DNA of 64,000 bases from a bacterium. Lineage in GTDB: Bacteria; SAR324; XYD2-FULL-50-16. Positions within the stretch are counted from its first letter, which is position 1; the number at the start of each line of letters is the position of its first letter. Both the position numbers and the translations under genes were made by a program. The stretch covers positions 40,463 to 104,462 of the forward strand of contig JAHJTV010000030.1 in assembly GCA_018829445.1 (NCBI GenBank). Reading direction: 5' to 3'. Shown here piece after piece: positions 27,382 to 36,455 of the stretch. The notes under the pieces are model-generated. The model saw only the letters and a list, made by a program, of their open reading frames with translations, was not told where the DNA came from and searched no databases.

Positions 27382-28167
27382 ATGTTAAGGAATCTTTATC
27401 GTTCAATTGGGATCATTGCTATTGTCATTGCAGTACTTTGTTATCAGGCAGATGATTTGCGTGCCCGAGAAGGTGTTATTTTAACATCAGTCTCGAAAGA
27501 ATATGCAAATGGACTTGATGTCCGAATACTAAAGGTGATTGCCAGAAATCTCGGCATGAAATTGGAAATAAGGCACGCTTCCTTTGCAAGGCGTTTGATT
27601 TTTTTGGAAGAGGGTAAAATTGATATTTGTGCTGGTGTTTATAAAACACCGGAAAGAGAAAAGTACATCTATTTTACCCAATCACAGTACAAAACGAGCA
27701 GCAGCAAATATTTTTTTGTGCTAAAAGGGAAAAAGTCTACTATCCAAAAATATGAAGATCTTTATGACCTGGATGTCGGTACAGGTATTAATTCTCTCTA
27801 TTTTGAAAGGTTTGATAATGATCAACAACTAAGTAAAGTGAGGACAGGAACAACCGAGCAAAGGTTTAAGATGCTGCTGCTGAATAGGATTGATGCTGTG
27901 ATTCAAGGCTTTTTAGGGGGACAGGCAGTTATTAATAAACTGGGAATAGGTGATAAAATAGAAATTGCTGAATATTATCACCAAGAGACCAGACCTGCCC
28001 ATGTTGGCATATCCAGAAAATCTCCTCTGATGGAAAACTTGGATGAAATAGAATTCGTCATCAGAAAAATGACTAAAAATGGGGAGTTCAAACGAATTTG
28101 CGATGAGTATATCGCCCAGATCCTGGCCAGTAGCAGGCACACTGAGCTTCCTCCAGATCAATTTTAA
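27382..28167 (+). CDS. Periplasmic solute-binding protein, family 3-like
   Basis: 261 residues from ATG 27382, giving a normal signal peptide (LYRSIGIIAIVIAVLCYQAD, then DLRA). ATG 27349 is an alternative with GGGA upstream. The mature part looks like a short ABC-type amino-acid-binding protein (SBP_bac_3): GMKLEIRHASFARRLIFLEE, IDICAGVYKTPERE, and DLDVGTGINSLYFERF. No permease or ATPase is next to it, so it may serve a sensor instead of an importer. Such orphans occur often beside two-component genes. Confidence 0.7.
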   Translation: MLRNLYRSIGIIAIVIAVLCYQADDLRAREGVILTSVSKEYANGLDVRILKVIARNLGMKLEIRHASFARRLIFLEEGKIDICAGVYKTPEREKYIYFTQSQYKTSSSKYFFVLKGKKSTIQKYEDLYDLDVGTGINSLYFERFDNDQQLSKVRTGTTEQRFKMLLLNRIDAVIQGFLGGQAVINKLGIGDKIEIAEYYHQETRPAHVGISRKSPLMENLDEIEFVIRKMTKNGEFKRICDEYIAQILASSRHTELPPDQF

Positions 28168-28343
28168 TAGAAATGTCAATTAAAGCGTTACTCCCTGGAA
28201 TAACAGATTCTTATGACGCTCAAAACCCATAAAAAGACAGAAGGGAAAGGCTGAACAGGAGCTACGAAACTGTTCTTATGATTGAATGTCATGGATTAGC
28301 GAGGGATTTTAATAGAGTATAACAAAACAACGATCCGAGGAAA

Positions 28344-29222
28344 TTGGCCAATTCAATGAACGATTTCAAAAAAAAGTTTTTTGCCAGTATAACCGAATCA
28401 ACCAGCCGGTTTACGACAAGTGATAATGCTATTGCTGATCATTTGGTGCGTACCTATCCCAATTGTATGCTTAGAAATGCATCTGAACTGGCACAAGAGC
28501 TTAATTTGAATGTGTCTACAGTAACCCGGTTTTTCCAGAAGATTGGTTACGACAGCATCAAGACAGCCCAGAGGGATTTCAAGAAGGATATCGATCTCCA
28601 GGCGAACTCGGCACGTATAAACCTTAGGGAAGAAAACCGCATTGATGCCAAGGAGAGTATTGTCGGAGCCTACCTGATAAGCGATATTGCCAATATCGAA
28701 GCGACGTTTGATGATCTTTCCATAGAAAAGCTGGACATCCTAAACGGGCTGTTTTCAGACAGGAAAAATACGATTACCATTGGCAGCAATCGCGGACAGA
28801 CTTATGCCATGGCCTATTATCTGTACTCCAATTTGAAGCAGGTCCGGCCACATGTGAAGCTTTTAAAACCGGATCCGTTGGATATAGCCGATGACCTTGT
28901 ATCCACCTTGGTTCATGACGTATTGGTGATGTTCGATTTCAGGAGGTATGCTGAATTTAATTATAAGATTGCGAAAACCTTTAAACAGCGGGGTGGGAGA
29001 ATAGCAGTTCTCTCTGACTCTCCAATTTCACCCATTGGAAAGATTGCCGACCTGGTATTTGAAATCAAAACAAAAAGCCCCTCAGGTTTTGATTCATATG
29101 CTGCAGCCATTACGCTTATCAACCTGATAATCGGCGTTGTCTCCCGAAGCTGGGAAGATTTTATGTTTAATAACGCGGAAACCTTGGACAAGCTTCATGG
29201 AGACTTAAAGATCTTCTCCTGA
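28344..29222 (+). CDS. RpiR-family transcriptional regulator (HTH plus SIS)
   Basis: 292 residues. The N-terminal helix-turn-helix (about residues 35-75: ASELAQELNLNVSTVTRFFQ) is followed by a SIS sugar-phosphate-binding domain (ITIGSNRGQTYAMAYYLYSN, later IAVLSDSPISPIGKIADLVF). RpiR proteins control sugar-phosphate use. The start is TTG 28344 with GAGG close by, or ATG 28356. No sugar operon is adjacent on this side, so its target is unknown; the ABC importer at 37.9-41.3 kb is one possibility. Confidence 0.85.
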   Translation: MANSMNDFKKKFFASITESTSRFTTSDNAIADHLVRTYPNCMLRNASELAQELNLNVSTVTRFFQKIGYDSIKTAQRDFKKDIDLQANSARINLREENRIDAKESIVGAYLISDIANIEATFDDLSIEKLDILNGLFSDRKNTITIGSNRGQTYAMAYYLYSNLKQVRPHVKLLKPDPLDIADDLVSTLVHDVLVMFDFRRYAEFNYKIAKTFKQRGGRIAVLSDSPISPIGKIADLVFEIKTKSPSGFDSYAAAITLINLIIGVVSRSWEDFMFNNAETLDKLHGDLKIFS

Positions 29223-29335
29223 ATCACATCCAACAGGCTGACAATCCCACTTCTATCTTACTTCTATTTGTTGCATTGCCGTTTCTTGGTGTAACAGCAA
29301 CCGGTCTTCAGAATATGGTTCAAACTCACCATTGG

Positions 29336-30841
29336 TTAATCCGGATGTCTGGTTTCCAGGGTAAAATAAAAGGTGGCTCCCTGGCCCACCACCGATTCAG
29401 CCCAGATTTGTCCACCATGTCTTAAGATAATACGTTTAACGGTTGTCAAACCAATGCCGGTCCCGGTGAAGTCATCATTCCGGTGAAATCTCTTAAAAGG
29501 GACAAACAGCTTATCTGCGTGCGACATATCAAAACCGGAACCATTATCACGGACAAAAAAAAGCGGTCCGTTTTCCCCTTTTTCTGTACCAAATTTAATA
29601 TAAACATTCGGACTTTTACTTGAGAACTTCCATGCATTGCCTAGCAGGTTCTCCATTACAACCCAAATCAATCGGGGATCTGCCAATGCTCTGATGTCAG
29701 GTGCGATTTTTACTGTCACATCCCGTTCAGGTTCTGCTTCCTTAAGTCTTTTCATAACGTCGGAAGCAATAGCTGACAAATTCACCATTGATGGAGAAAT
29801 CCCCCCACGAGTGGAGCGAGAAAGCCTTAACAGATCACGCGTCAGGGCTTCTATCTGGTTGCTGCTTTTGACCAATCCCTGCAGATAGTTCACACCTTCC
29901 TGGTCCAGCTTTTCAATATAGTCCTCCAAGACCGCATTACTAAGACCGCTGATAGCTCTTAATCCTCCTTGAAGATCATGCGAAACTGCATAAGTAAACG
30001 ATTCCAGCTCCTGGTTTGTCAGTTCAAGCTCTTTGGTACGAGCCGCAACCCGTTCCTCCAGCTCTATATTCAATACGCGCATTTCTTCTTCAATTTCCTG
30101 CCTGCGCTGTATGTTTTCTCCCACAGCTTTTAAAAGATCGTTGGTTTTGTTGATAAGACTACCCAGTTCGTCTTTTTCATGCTGAGGAGGAAGTTTCACC
30201 CGGTAGCTACCGGGATTCTGCGGATTCACCTTGGCGAGGAAATCTCCTATTGAAAGGATTGACCGGACCATGGTTGCGTGAAAAACATAAAGCAGAATTA
30301 TTGCCAGTGCCAGGTTAATCAGCAAACCGGTAACCAGGAATACCAGGGTTCGCTTGAAAAAAGATGTTGCTGTGGCGCCGGTATCATAAGTCAGTTTGAG
30401 TTGTCCGACAGATTCCGATGACCGGTGTCCGTATTGGATATTCAAGTCTTGAGTATACAAACGGTATCCCCCAAACAGCCAGCGAATATAGAGAGCTGAG
30501 GGAGTAGTGGACTTCTGGGCGGATGAAAAGATCTGTTCCTTTGAATCAATAAGCTCTGCCTTAATAATAGCATTATGACGTAGCAAACCCGAAAGAAGGT
30601 TCTGCCCTCCTTCTATGTCCAACGTCCAGATAGCGTAAGATGCCGCTTTTTCAACGGTTTTGAGAATTTGAATTGCAGTTTCATCCAGGTATTCATTGTG
30701 GATTCTATAGTCAAACAGGATCTGCCCCGAAGCAAGGACTATCTCAACAGCCAGGACAGATATCGCAACATTGCGAAGTAACCGGAAAGAAAGTCGGTCT
30801 CGAATGGAGACGCTTTCTTGAATCTTCAAGGGCGGAGCCAT
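29336..30841 (-). CDS. Membrane sensor histidine kinase with HAMP
   Basis: 501 residues. Helix at ~22-45, a periplasmic sensing domain of about 130 residues, second helix ~180-205, HAMP, a coiled coil, then HisKA with the acceptor in FTYAVSHDLQGGLRAISGLS and HATPase_c with ENLLGNAWKFSS, DNGSGFD and GTGIGLTTVKRI. The HisKA sequence style is that of bacteriophytochrome-type kinases, which signal to Rcp1-like single-domain regulators, like the one at 26803. Convergent with the RpiR gene. Ligand unknown. Confidence 0.9.
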   Translation of the reverse strand: MAPPLKIQESVSIRDRLSFRLLRNVAISVLAVEIVLASGQILFDYRIHNEYLDETAIQILKTVEKAASYAIWTLDIEGGQNLLSGLLRHNAIIKAELIDSKEQIFSSAQKSTTPSALYIRWLFGGYRLYTQDLNIQYGHRSSESVGQLKLTYDTGATATSFFKRTLVFLVTGLLINLALAIILLYVFHATMVRSILSIGDFLAKVNPQNPGSYRVKLPPQHEKDELGSLINKTNDLLKAVGENIQRRQEIEEEMRVLNIELEERVAARTKELELTNQELESFTYAVSHDLQGGLRAISGLSNAVLEDYIEKLDQEGVNYLQGLVKSSNQIEALTRDLLRLSRSTRGGISPSMVNLSAIASDVMKRLKEAEPERDVTVKIAPDIRALADPRLIWVVMENLLGNAWKFSSKSPNVYIKFGTEKGENGPLFFVRDNGSGFDMSHADKLFVPFKRFHRNDDFTGTGIGLTTVKRIILRHGGQIWAESVVGQGATFYFTLETRHPD

Positions 30842-31111
30842 AATTCAAAGCTTTTGTTGAGCAGGTTTTGATCAATTGGGAAGTATATAATGACACTACT
30901 CCAGAGAATCTGATTTGAAGTATATCTCAATGCGGTTTTATGATCACCATTGCTAAATGCTTTATATTTGACAACGTTTATAAATCATAGGAATTATCCC
31001 GGTTGATGTCAATTGCTAAATCATCTCCCTGGAGCCTGCCCAGTCCGCAGTTGGAGCAACTTAATGGAGCACCATATGCATAAGTGAAGTCTAATACTAA
31101 ACTAGAATAAC
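30842..31111. other. Spacer before the IS110 remnant
   Basis: About 270 bases containing the kinase promoter on the minus strand. No gene seen. Confidence 0.4.
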
Positions 31112-31736
31112 AACATCGTCAGGAAGAGGTAGAAGAGAGTCCAGAATACCTACTGCGGCTACTCAAATATCAAGATAGACTCAGTGGTATCAGATCTTTT
31201 TAGGGTAATCGGAAGAAACCTGATAGAGCTTTAACGTTCCAGTCAAGCCATCAGTTTTGAATCTGTCAAGCTGGGTACAAGGGAGAAACTGAAACCAAAT
31301 GTCTAGGAGCTATATCGCTCAATCATAGGATTTTCCAATGATCACCACCGTTTCATGCTGAATTGGTTGATGGGCAACAGTACGGTATCTGGAAGCGGAA
31401 ATAGAAACCATTCACTTGCGATTGCAGGAGCTGCTTTCAGAAAAAGAAGAGATGATTAAGCGTTTGATTGAAGGGGGTGTACAGGTGAATTCAGCATTGT
31501 CGATTATCTCTGAAGTGGGAAATACGCTGGAATCCTTCCCGAATGCGACAGCTTTGTGCCGTTGGGCTGATGTTTGCCTCGTGAACAATGGCATCTTCTC
31601 TGCTCGGTTTGTGCATCAAAATCTTTATGGTGCTCCAGTTGATTTTAAAAATTGGAAACTCATTGACCAGTATATCAAAATGAAGAAACGAATGAATGCT
31701 GACGAAAAGCCACCAAAGAGTGAGAAATCGGGTTAG
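31112..31736 (+). mobile_element. Decayed IS110-family transposase
   Basis: Pieces of an IS110/IS116/IS902 transposase can be read in shifting frames: SNIKIDSVVSDLFRVIGRNL near 31160, DHHRFMLNWLMG near 31345, RYLEAEIETIHLRLQELLSE near 31385, then ISEVGNTLESFPNATALCRW and ADVCLVNN to about 31600. Stop codons and frameshifts interrupt it, and the C-terminal catalytic end is replaced by unrelated sequence. It is inactive. The last intact frame (31416-31736) is part of this remnant, not an independent gene. Confidence 0.75.
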
Positions 31737-31961
31737 GGTGCCGGTTGGTTTGCAGACAACATCTCCTGGCTCATCTTTGAAATCCATGCTAATATCTGGA
31801 AAGATTCGACACCATTACAAAAAAAATCAGGGTGAGCGATCAGCGTTTCCCCGGTGGGCTGAGATTGCCGATCACCTTTGGGAAAAGCAGGGGAAAAGGT
31901 GAACTAAACGTCTTGTTCAGTTCGGTTTGATGTTCAATATACTCTTACCGGGAGAAGTCTT

Positions 31962-33707
31962 ATGACTAACACAAGCTACGATGTGGACATTATCGATGTT
32001 TCAGGAATGGATTATTCAGAACAGATCCTGGTGGCATCTCTGCAGGGGCTGATCAATCGTGTTTCGCCACGGGTGTTTGTAGATTATGGTCAATATGACG
32101 ATGTTGAATCCCGGACAACCAATGAAGTTTTTATCCCGGAAGATATTTGGAGATCAACGTACCGGGATGCAATTGGCAACCAGGATCAGAACAATCTGAA
32201 ACAGTATCAGACTTTTTACGACTTTAAAACTACTCCTGTTGCTGGCCTGCCTTCACTGATCAGTAAGTTTGCCGGTGAGATTAAAGGGTTGGTGGTCTGG
32301 GATCCTAATATGCAGGATACTATCAATATTGCCTTGATGCTTTCGGCCACAGAAGATCTCTTGGTAGCAGATCCGCAGCAGATAGAGTGGTTGGATGACA
32401 CCTATGGCCTCAAGGTCAAACAAGACCTAAGAAATCGCTGGTCAGATAGAGTAATATTGTACCAGTGGGCATTTGAAAACCTTTTCCGCAAGTGCTCAGA
32501 AGGACGGATCGCTTGTGTTGAACCTGGATGGAAAAGGCCTGAATTTGCTGATTATATTGTACAGAACAAGGTATTTGTATACAGCCTAACCACGCAAGGC
32601 GGTGGGTTGGTCTTTTCATTTGGACAGAAACTGTTGATGCTGTTGGTAGGTGGGCCATATGCGTTGCGGAACACGATTTTCAAGTTTGGTGTTGACCTTC
32701 TGCTTAGAAAACTCGGACTCTTCCTGATGGGACTTGGTTCCAGGGAAACCCGACTGGCCACCCAATTCCAGCGTGCGGTTAAACGGAATCCCTATCCCAC
32801 TATTTTTGGCTGGCATACCAAACGGGATGATGAGTTCGCCTTCATGCTTCACCTTTCAGCCAACGGATTAAGACTGGTGCCCTGCCATCTTGCCGGGAAC
32901 TTCTCCTTTCACAGTAAGTTGCCCGCACTAAGTCGGTTCAAACAGAGACATGCACAGAAAGGTTTTGTCAGACTGGAAAAGGATAAAACCTATCTTACTT
33001 TCACGTTATCTGATGGAGATCAGCTTGTGCTTATGAATACGTCACAATTGGGGAACTGGAATCGCAAGGAACGTGGAAAGGTACCATTTAACTGGGAAAT
33101 TCAACCCTTGCTGGCAGATCTGGCTCCCGGACTTCTGTCGCTCTACTACGAATCTCTGACAGAAAACGATTATCTGATTGCAGGGCCTTCAGGAGCAGGA
33201 TATATCGTGCCCCCCCTCGCGCCAGACCTGGAAACCTACATGAAAGAAAGTGAAAGAATCTGCAAAAAAGCTGATATTAGGACCATGACATCTTATATTG
33301 GTGATCCGTCATCAAGGGTAATTTGCCAGCATGGAAAAACATCTGACTGGTTTCTTGGATTTCTGGGCGGTTACCTGCATTTCGGACGCACGCCAATGGT
33401 GCTGGCAAACAACAGAGCCTTTATCGCAAATGCCTGGCCACCTTTGGAGAATATTGCCGACACTTCAGAACAGACACTTGAAGGAGTAAGAAAACTATTG
33501 AATCAACCGGAAGAAACACCGCGTTTTATTGGCGTACACCTTTTTGCTTACCGGACAACCATCAGTGATGTGTACCGGTTTGTTCAATCGCTTGACGCCA
33601 AAAGAGTTAAGGTGGTGAAGGCAGATGAATTTTTGCTGGCCGCTGCCCGATATTTATCCGAAGAGAAGAAACCATCGATTTACATTGACCCGAGTATCAA
33701 TATCTAA
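31962..33707 (+). CDS. GxGYxYP-domain protein (putative glycoside hydrolase)
   Basis: 581 residues. The N-terminal part (DVSGMDYSEQILVASLQGLI, RVFVDYG) matches the GxGYxYP N-terminal domain, and the middle carries the domain's name motif as GPSGAGYIVPP near residue 410, with the second Tyr/Pro pair altered to Val. Other family blocks are TLSDGDQLVLMN and FNWEIQPLLADLAPG. The family is predicted to act on carbohydrates but is poorly studied. Unlike most members, no signal peptide is visible, so it may be cytoplasmic. The gene follows the IS110 remnant and converges with a helicase gene. Confidence 0.75.
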   Translation: MTNTSYDVDIIDVSGMDYSEQILVASLQGLINRVSPRVFVDYGQYDDVESRTTNEVFIPEDIWRSTYRDAIGNQDQNNLKQYQTFYDFKTTPVAGLPSLISKFAGEIKGLVVWDPNMQDTINIALMLSATEDLLVADPQQIEWLDDTYGLKVKQDLRNRWSDRVILYQWAFENLFRKCSEGRIACVEPGWKRPEFADYIVQNKVFVYSLTTQGGGLVFSFGQKLLMLLVGGPYALRNTIFKFGVDLLLRKLGLFLMGLGSRETRLATQFQRAVKRNPYPTIFGWHTKRDDEFAFMLHLSANGLRLVPCHLAGNFSFHSKLPALSRFKQRHAQKGFVRLEKDKTYLTFTLSDGDQLVLMNTSQLGNWNRKERGKVPFNWEIQPLLADLAPGLLSLYYESLTENDYLIAGPSGAGYIVPPLAPDLETYMKESERICKKADIRTMTSYIGDPSSRVICQHGKTSDWFLGFLGGYLHFGRTPMVLANNRAFIANAWPPLENIADTSEQTLEGVRKLLNQPEETPRFIGVHLFAYRTTISDVYRFVQSLDAKRVKVVKADEFLLAAARYLSEEKKPSIYIDPSINI

Positions 33708-33734
33708 TTGATGCAATCCAGCGTAACACTGCAA

Positions 33735-36131
33735 TCAGCAGTCTACAGTGTGGCTGTTCCAGAAGTCCCTTAGAACCAGGTTTAATGTTTCCTCATTTTT
33801 GATGATATGAATGGTTTTCCATTCAGGTGGATACAGTCTTTTGTAAAGGCCGCTACCGAACCGATCGTCAATAAGGAGAAGGGTTCCCAAATCGGTTTCC
33901 GTTCTGATCAGCCGACCGGCAGCCTGTAAAACCTTATTCATTCCGGGGTAGGTATATGCGTAATTAAAACCTTTACCAGATGACTTGTCAAAATAGTCCC
34001 GGATCAGGTTTCGTTCCATATTGATTTGGGGTAATCCGACGCCTACAATTACTGTTCCGGTTAAACGGTCACCCGGCAGATCAATGCTCTCACCGAAAAT
34101 GCCTCCCATGACAACAAACCCCACCAATGTTTTACTGTTGTCCTCTTTGAATTCTGCGATAAACGATTCCCTTTCCTCCTCGCGCATGAAACTTTCCTGG
34201 CGGATTAAGGTGAGGTTTAAAGCCAGGTTGGTACATCGTGAATATATCTCTTCCAGATACTGGTATGAGGGGAAAAACACCAGGTAGTTTCCCTGTTTCT
34301 GTTGTAAGTAAACCGAAAGGTATGCGGCAATCTGGTCATAGGTATGAATCCTGTCGCGGTATCGGGTTGAGATGTGGTCGACCAGACACAAACATCTGTT
34401 TTTCTCCGGAAAGGGTGAAGGGAGTTGAATAAAACGATCATTTTCCGAACCTCCCAAAAGATCAATGAAATATTCCGTGGGAGTCAGGGTTGCTGAAAAG
34501 AAAATAGTCGACAATCCCATCTCAGTTTTCTCTTTTATCATCTCGGTGGCATTCAGGCAGAGCAGTTTGATCAAAAGATTGCTCTGTTTGCGGTACATGG
34601 TCACGGTATAAGCATTGGTCCCATTTTTCAGCTGGTTGATCTTGATAAAAAAGGAAACCTGGTAATAAAGATCAAGCAGCTGATCACGAAAAGGCAGGGG
34701 CTCACCTGAGCTTAGCAGTGATTCAGCAGGCTCCAGCAGGTCGATCAGATAATCGATGAGTTCATCGGGCAACTGTTTTCGTGCTACTTCATACTGCTTC
34801 TCTTCAAAACAGCTCTTTCGGGTTTCCAGCAGAAACCGGTCCAGGGTGTCGAGGCATTGGTACAGTACCTCGAATTTAGAACGGTTAACCAGTCGCTTCA
34901 AGGCCAGAAAATCGCTTTTCTGAATCTCCGCGGAATACATGGATCGTGAACGTTCCACCAGATTGTGGGCTTCGTCCACCAGGTAAACAAAGGGTTGCCT
35001 GGTTTCGGATTTATACCGTGCCAGTTGCACCCTGGGATCAAAAAAATAGTTATAATCACAGATGATACAATCTGATACCAGGGAGAGGTCAAGGGAGAGT
35101 TCAAAAGGACAAACCCGATGTTTGCGGGCATAGGTCTCTATCTGCTGTTTATTAAAACTGTCATGGCAATAGATGTCGTGAATGGCACCTTTGATTTTGC
35201 CGAAATAGTTGAATAGAAACTCGCAGTGATCGGGACTGCAGATCATCTCACTCTTGAGACAGGTTTTCTCTTTAGCCGTAATAACAATGGATTTCAGTCT
35301 CAAACCCTGTTTCCGTAAATGTTCAAGGGCTTGTTCGGGAGCCTCTCTCGTGGTGGTGCGTGCCGTCAGGTAAAAAATTTTCGAGTTATAACCGGCTACC
35401 ATGGACTTAATTGCCGGGAAAAGTACGGAAATGGTTTTCCCCAAACCGGTAGGAGCCTGGGCAAAGAGATTAACTCCTGAGGCGATGGCGTTCATAACCT
35501 CGTTCATGAACTCTTCCTGTCCCCTGCGGAATTCGGAAAAAGGAAATACCAGGGTGTTAATCGATTGGTCCCGGATCTCCCGCCATTCATAGAGCTCGCG
35601 AATGCTTTCGAGATAGTTATTGACGATAAAATCGAAGAACTTTTTTAACTCATCACTCGTGTATTGTCTGGAGAAAATCTTGGTTTGAGAACTCTTTAGC
35701 TGGAAATAAGTGAGATTGACTTTGATTGACTTCAACTTGAATTGATCGGCAAACAGAAAAGCATATATCCTGGCCTGGGCGAAATGAGATCCGCTCTCAT
35801 CAGGATCTAACTCATCCAGGGAACTATAAGTTGTTTTGATCTCCTCAATTACAAACTGGTCTTCCTCCTTGAAAACCCCGTCAATTCTCCCCTGAATGTC
35901 AAGCTCAATACCCAAGGGATGATCGTTGACGGTATAGGAAACGGAAACCTCCCGGCGGTAAGATTCTCCTCTTTGTTTCTGAACTGTCTGGTGCCCCATG
36001 GTCCCTTCCAGGGCTCTTTTCTGGGTGCCGAAGGAAGCATGTAAATCCCCATGCTGTAGAACCTGTTCAACCAACTCCCTGACAGAGACTCGGATGCGAT
36101 TTTCTTTTAGCTTTATTCCCGTTTGACGCAA
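33735..36131 (-). CDS. PD-(D/E)XK nuclease / DinG-type helicase fusion
   Basis: 798 residues. The first ~170 hold a PD-(D/E)XK nuclease-like domain (DIQGRIDGVF, then FVIEEIKTTYSS with the Glu-x-Lys pair). From ~200 comes an XPD/DinG-type superfamily 2 helicase: Walker A APTGLGKT near 226, a Cys-rich iron-sulfur insert (TCLKSEMICSPDHC and HRVCPFEL), the DEAH box LVDEAHNLV near 382, and the C-terminal motif VI region QAAGRLIRTETDLG. Such proteins unwind DNA or R-loops in repair. Fusions of these two domains are known in many bacteria. It stands alone on the minus strand. Confidence 0.85.
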   Translation of the reverse strand: MRQTGIKLKENRIRVSVRELVEQVLQHGDLHASFGTQKRALEGTMGHQTVQKQRGESYRREVSVSYTVNDHPLGIELDIQGRIDGVFKEEDQFVIEEIKTTYSSLDELDPDESGSHFAQARIYAFLFADQFKLKSIKVNLTYFQLKSSQTKIFSRQYTSDELKKFFDFIVNNYLESIRELYEWREIRDQSINTLVFPFSEFRRGQEEFMNEVMNAIASGVNLFAQAPTGLGKTISVLFPAIKSMVAGYNSKIFYLTARTTTREAPEQALEHLRKQGLRLKSIVITAKEKTCLKSEMICSPDHCEFLFNYFGKIKGAIHDIYCHDSFNKQQIETYARKHRVCPFELSLDLSLVSDCIICDYNYFFDPRVQLARYKSETRQPFVYLVDEAHNLVERSRSMYSAEIQKSDFLALKRLVNRSKFEVLYQCLDTLDRFLLETRKSCFEEKQYEVARKQLPDELIDYLIDLLEPAESLLSSGEPLPFRDQLLDLYYQVSFFIKINQLKNGTNAYTVTMYRKQSNLLIKLLCLNATEMIKEKTEMGLSTIFFSATLTPTEYFIDLLGGSENDRFIQLPSPFPEKNRCLCLVDHISTRYRDRIHTYDQIAAYLSVYLQQKQGNYLVFFPSYQYLEEIYSRCTNLALNLTLIRQESFMREEERESFIAEFKEDNSKTLVGFVVMGGIFGESIDLPGDRLTGTVIVGVGLPQINMERNLIRDYFDKSSGKGFNYAYTYPGMNKVLQAAGRLIRTETDLGTLLLIDDRFGSGLYKRLYPPEWKTIHIIKNEETLNLVLRDFWNSHTVDC

Positions 36132-36455
36132 TTTATCTCTCCGAGATAACTCAGTTCTATATTCGGTTTTTATTCTGAAATGATCTATTGAACTACAGAT
36201 ATCAGCTGCTCAATGGAAGATTTAGTAGGTGTGTTTATGAAATACTCGTTTATCTATTTGTCCGCAGAATAGCGACTCTGTCAATCATGCTATTTGGCTA
36301 AAATCATCTATATCTTCAAATTGAGTTACAAATCAAGTTGAAAGCCCCCGGTTCAGATTTGCGTCTGAGAGCAAACTCAGTTCAGTAAAATTACAATGGA
36401 TAAAGAAGTCATTATAATCGAATTATATTAAAAAAATGAAAGCTCGGGGTAATTA
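36132..36455. other. Spacer between helicase and UroD-like gene
   Basis: About 320 bases. It holds the helicase promoter on the minus strand; no gene or clear terminator seen. Confidence 0.4.

Noticed and set aside
31416..31736. 106-codon open frame as an independent gene
   Set aside because: Its front half continues the IS110 transposase remnant in the same frame from further upstream, so it is part of a decayed element.
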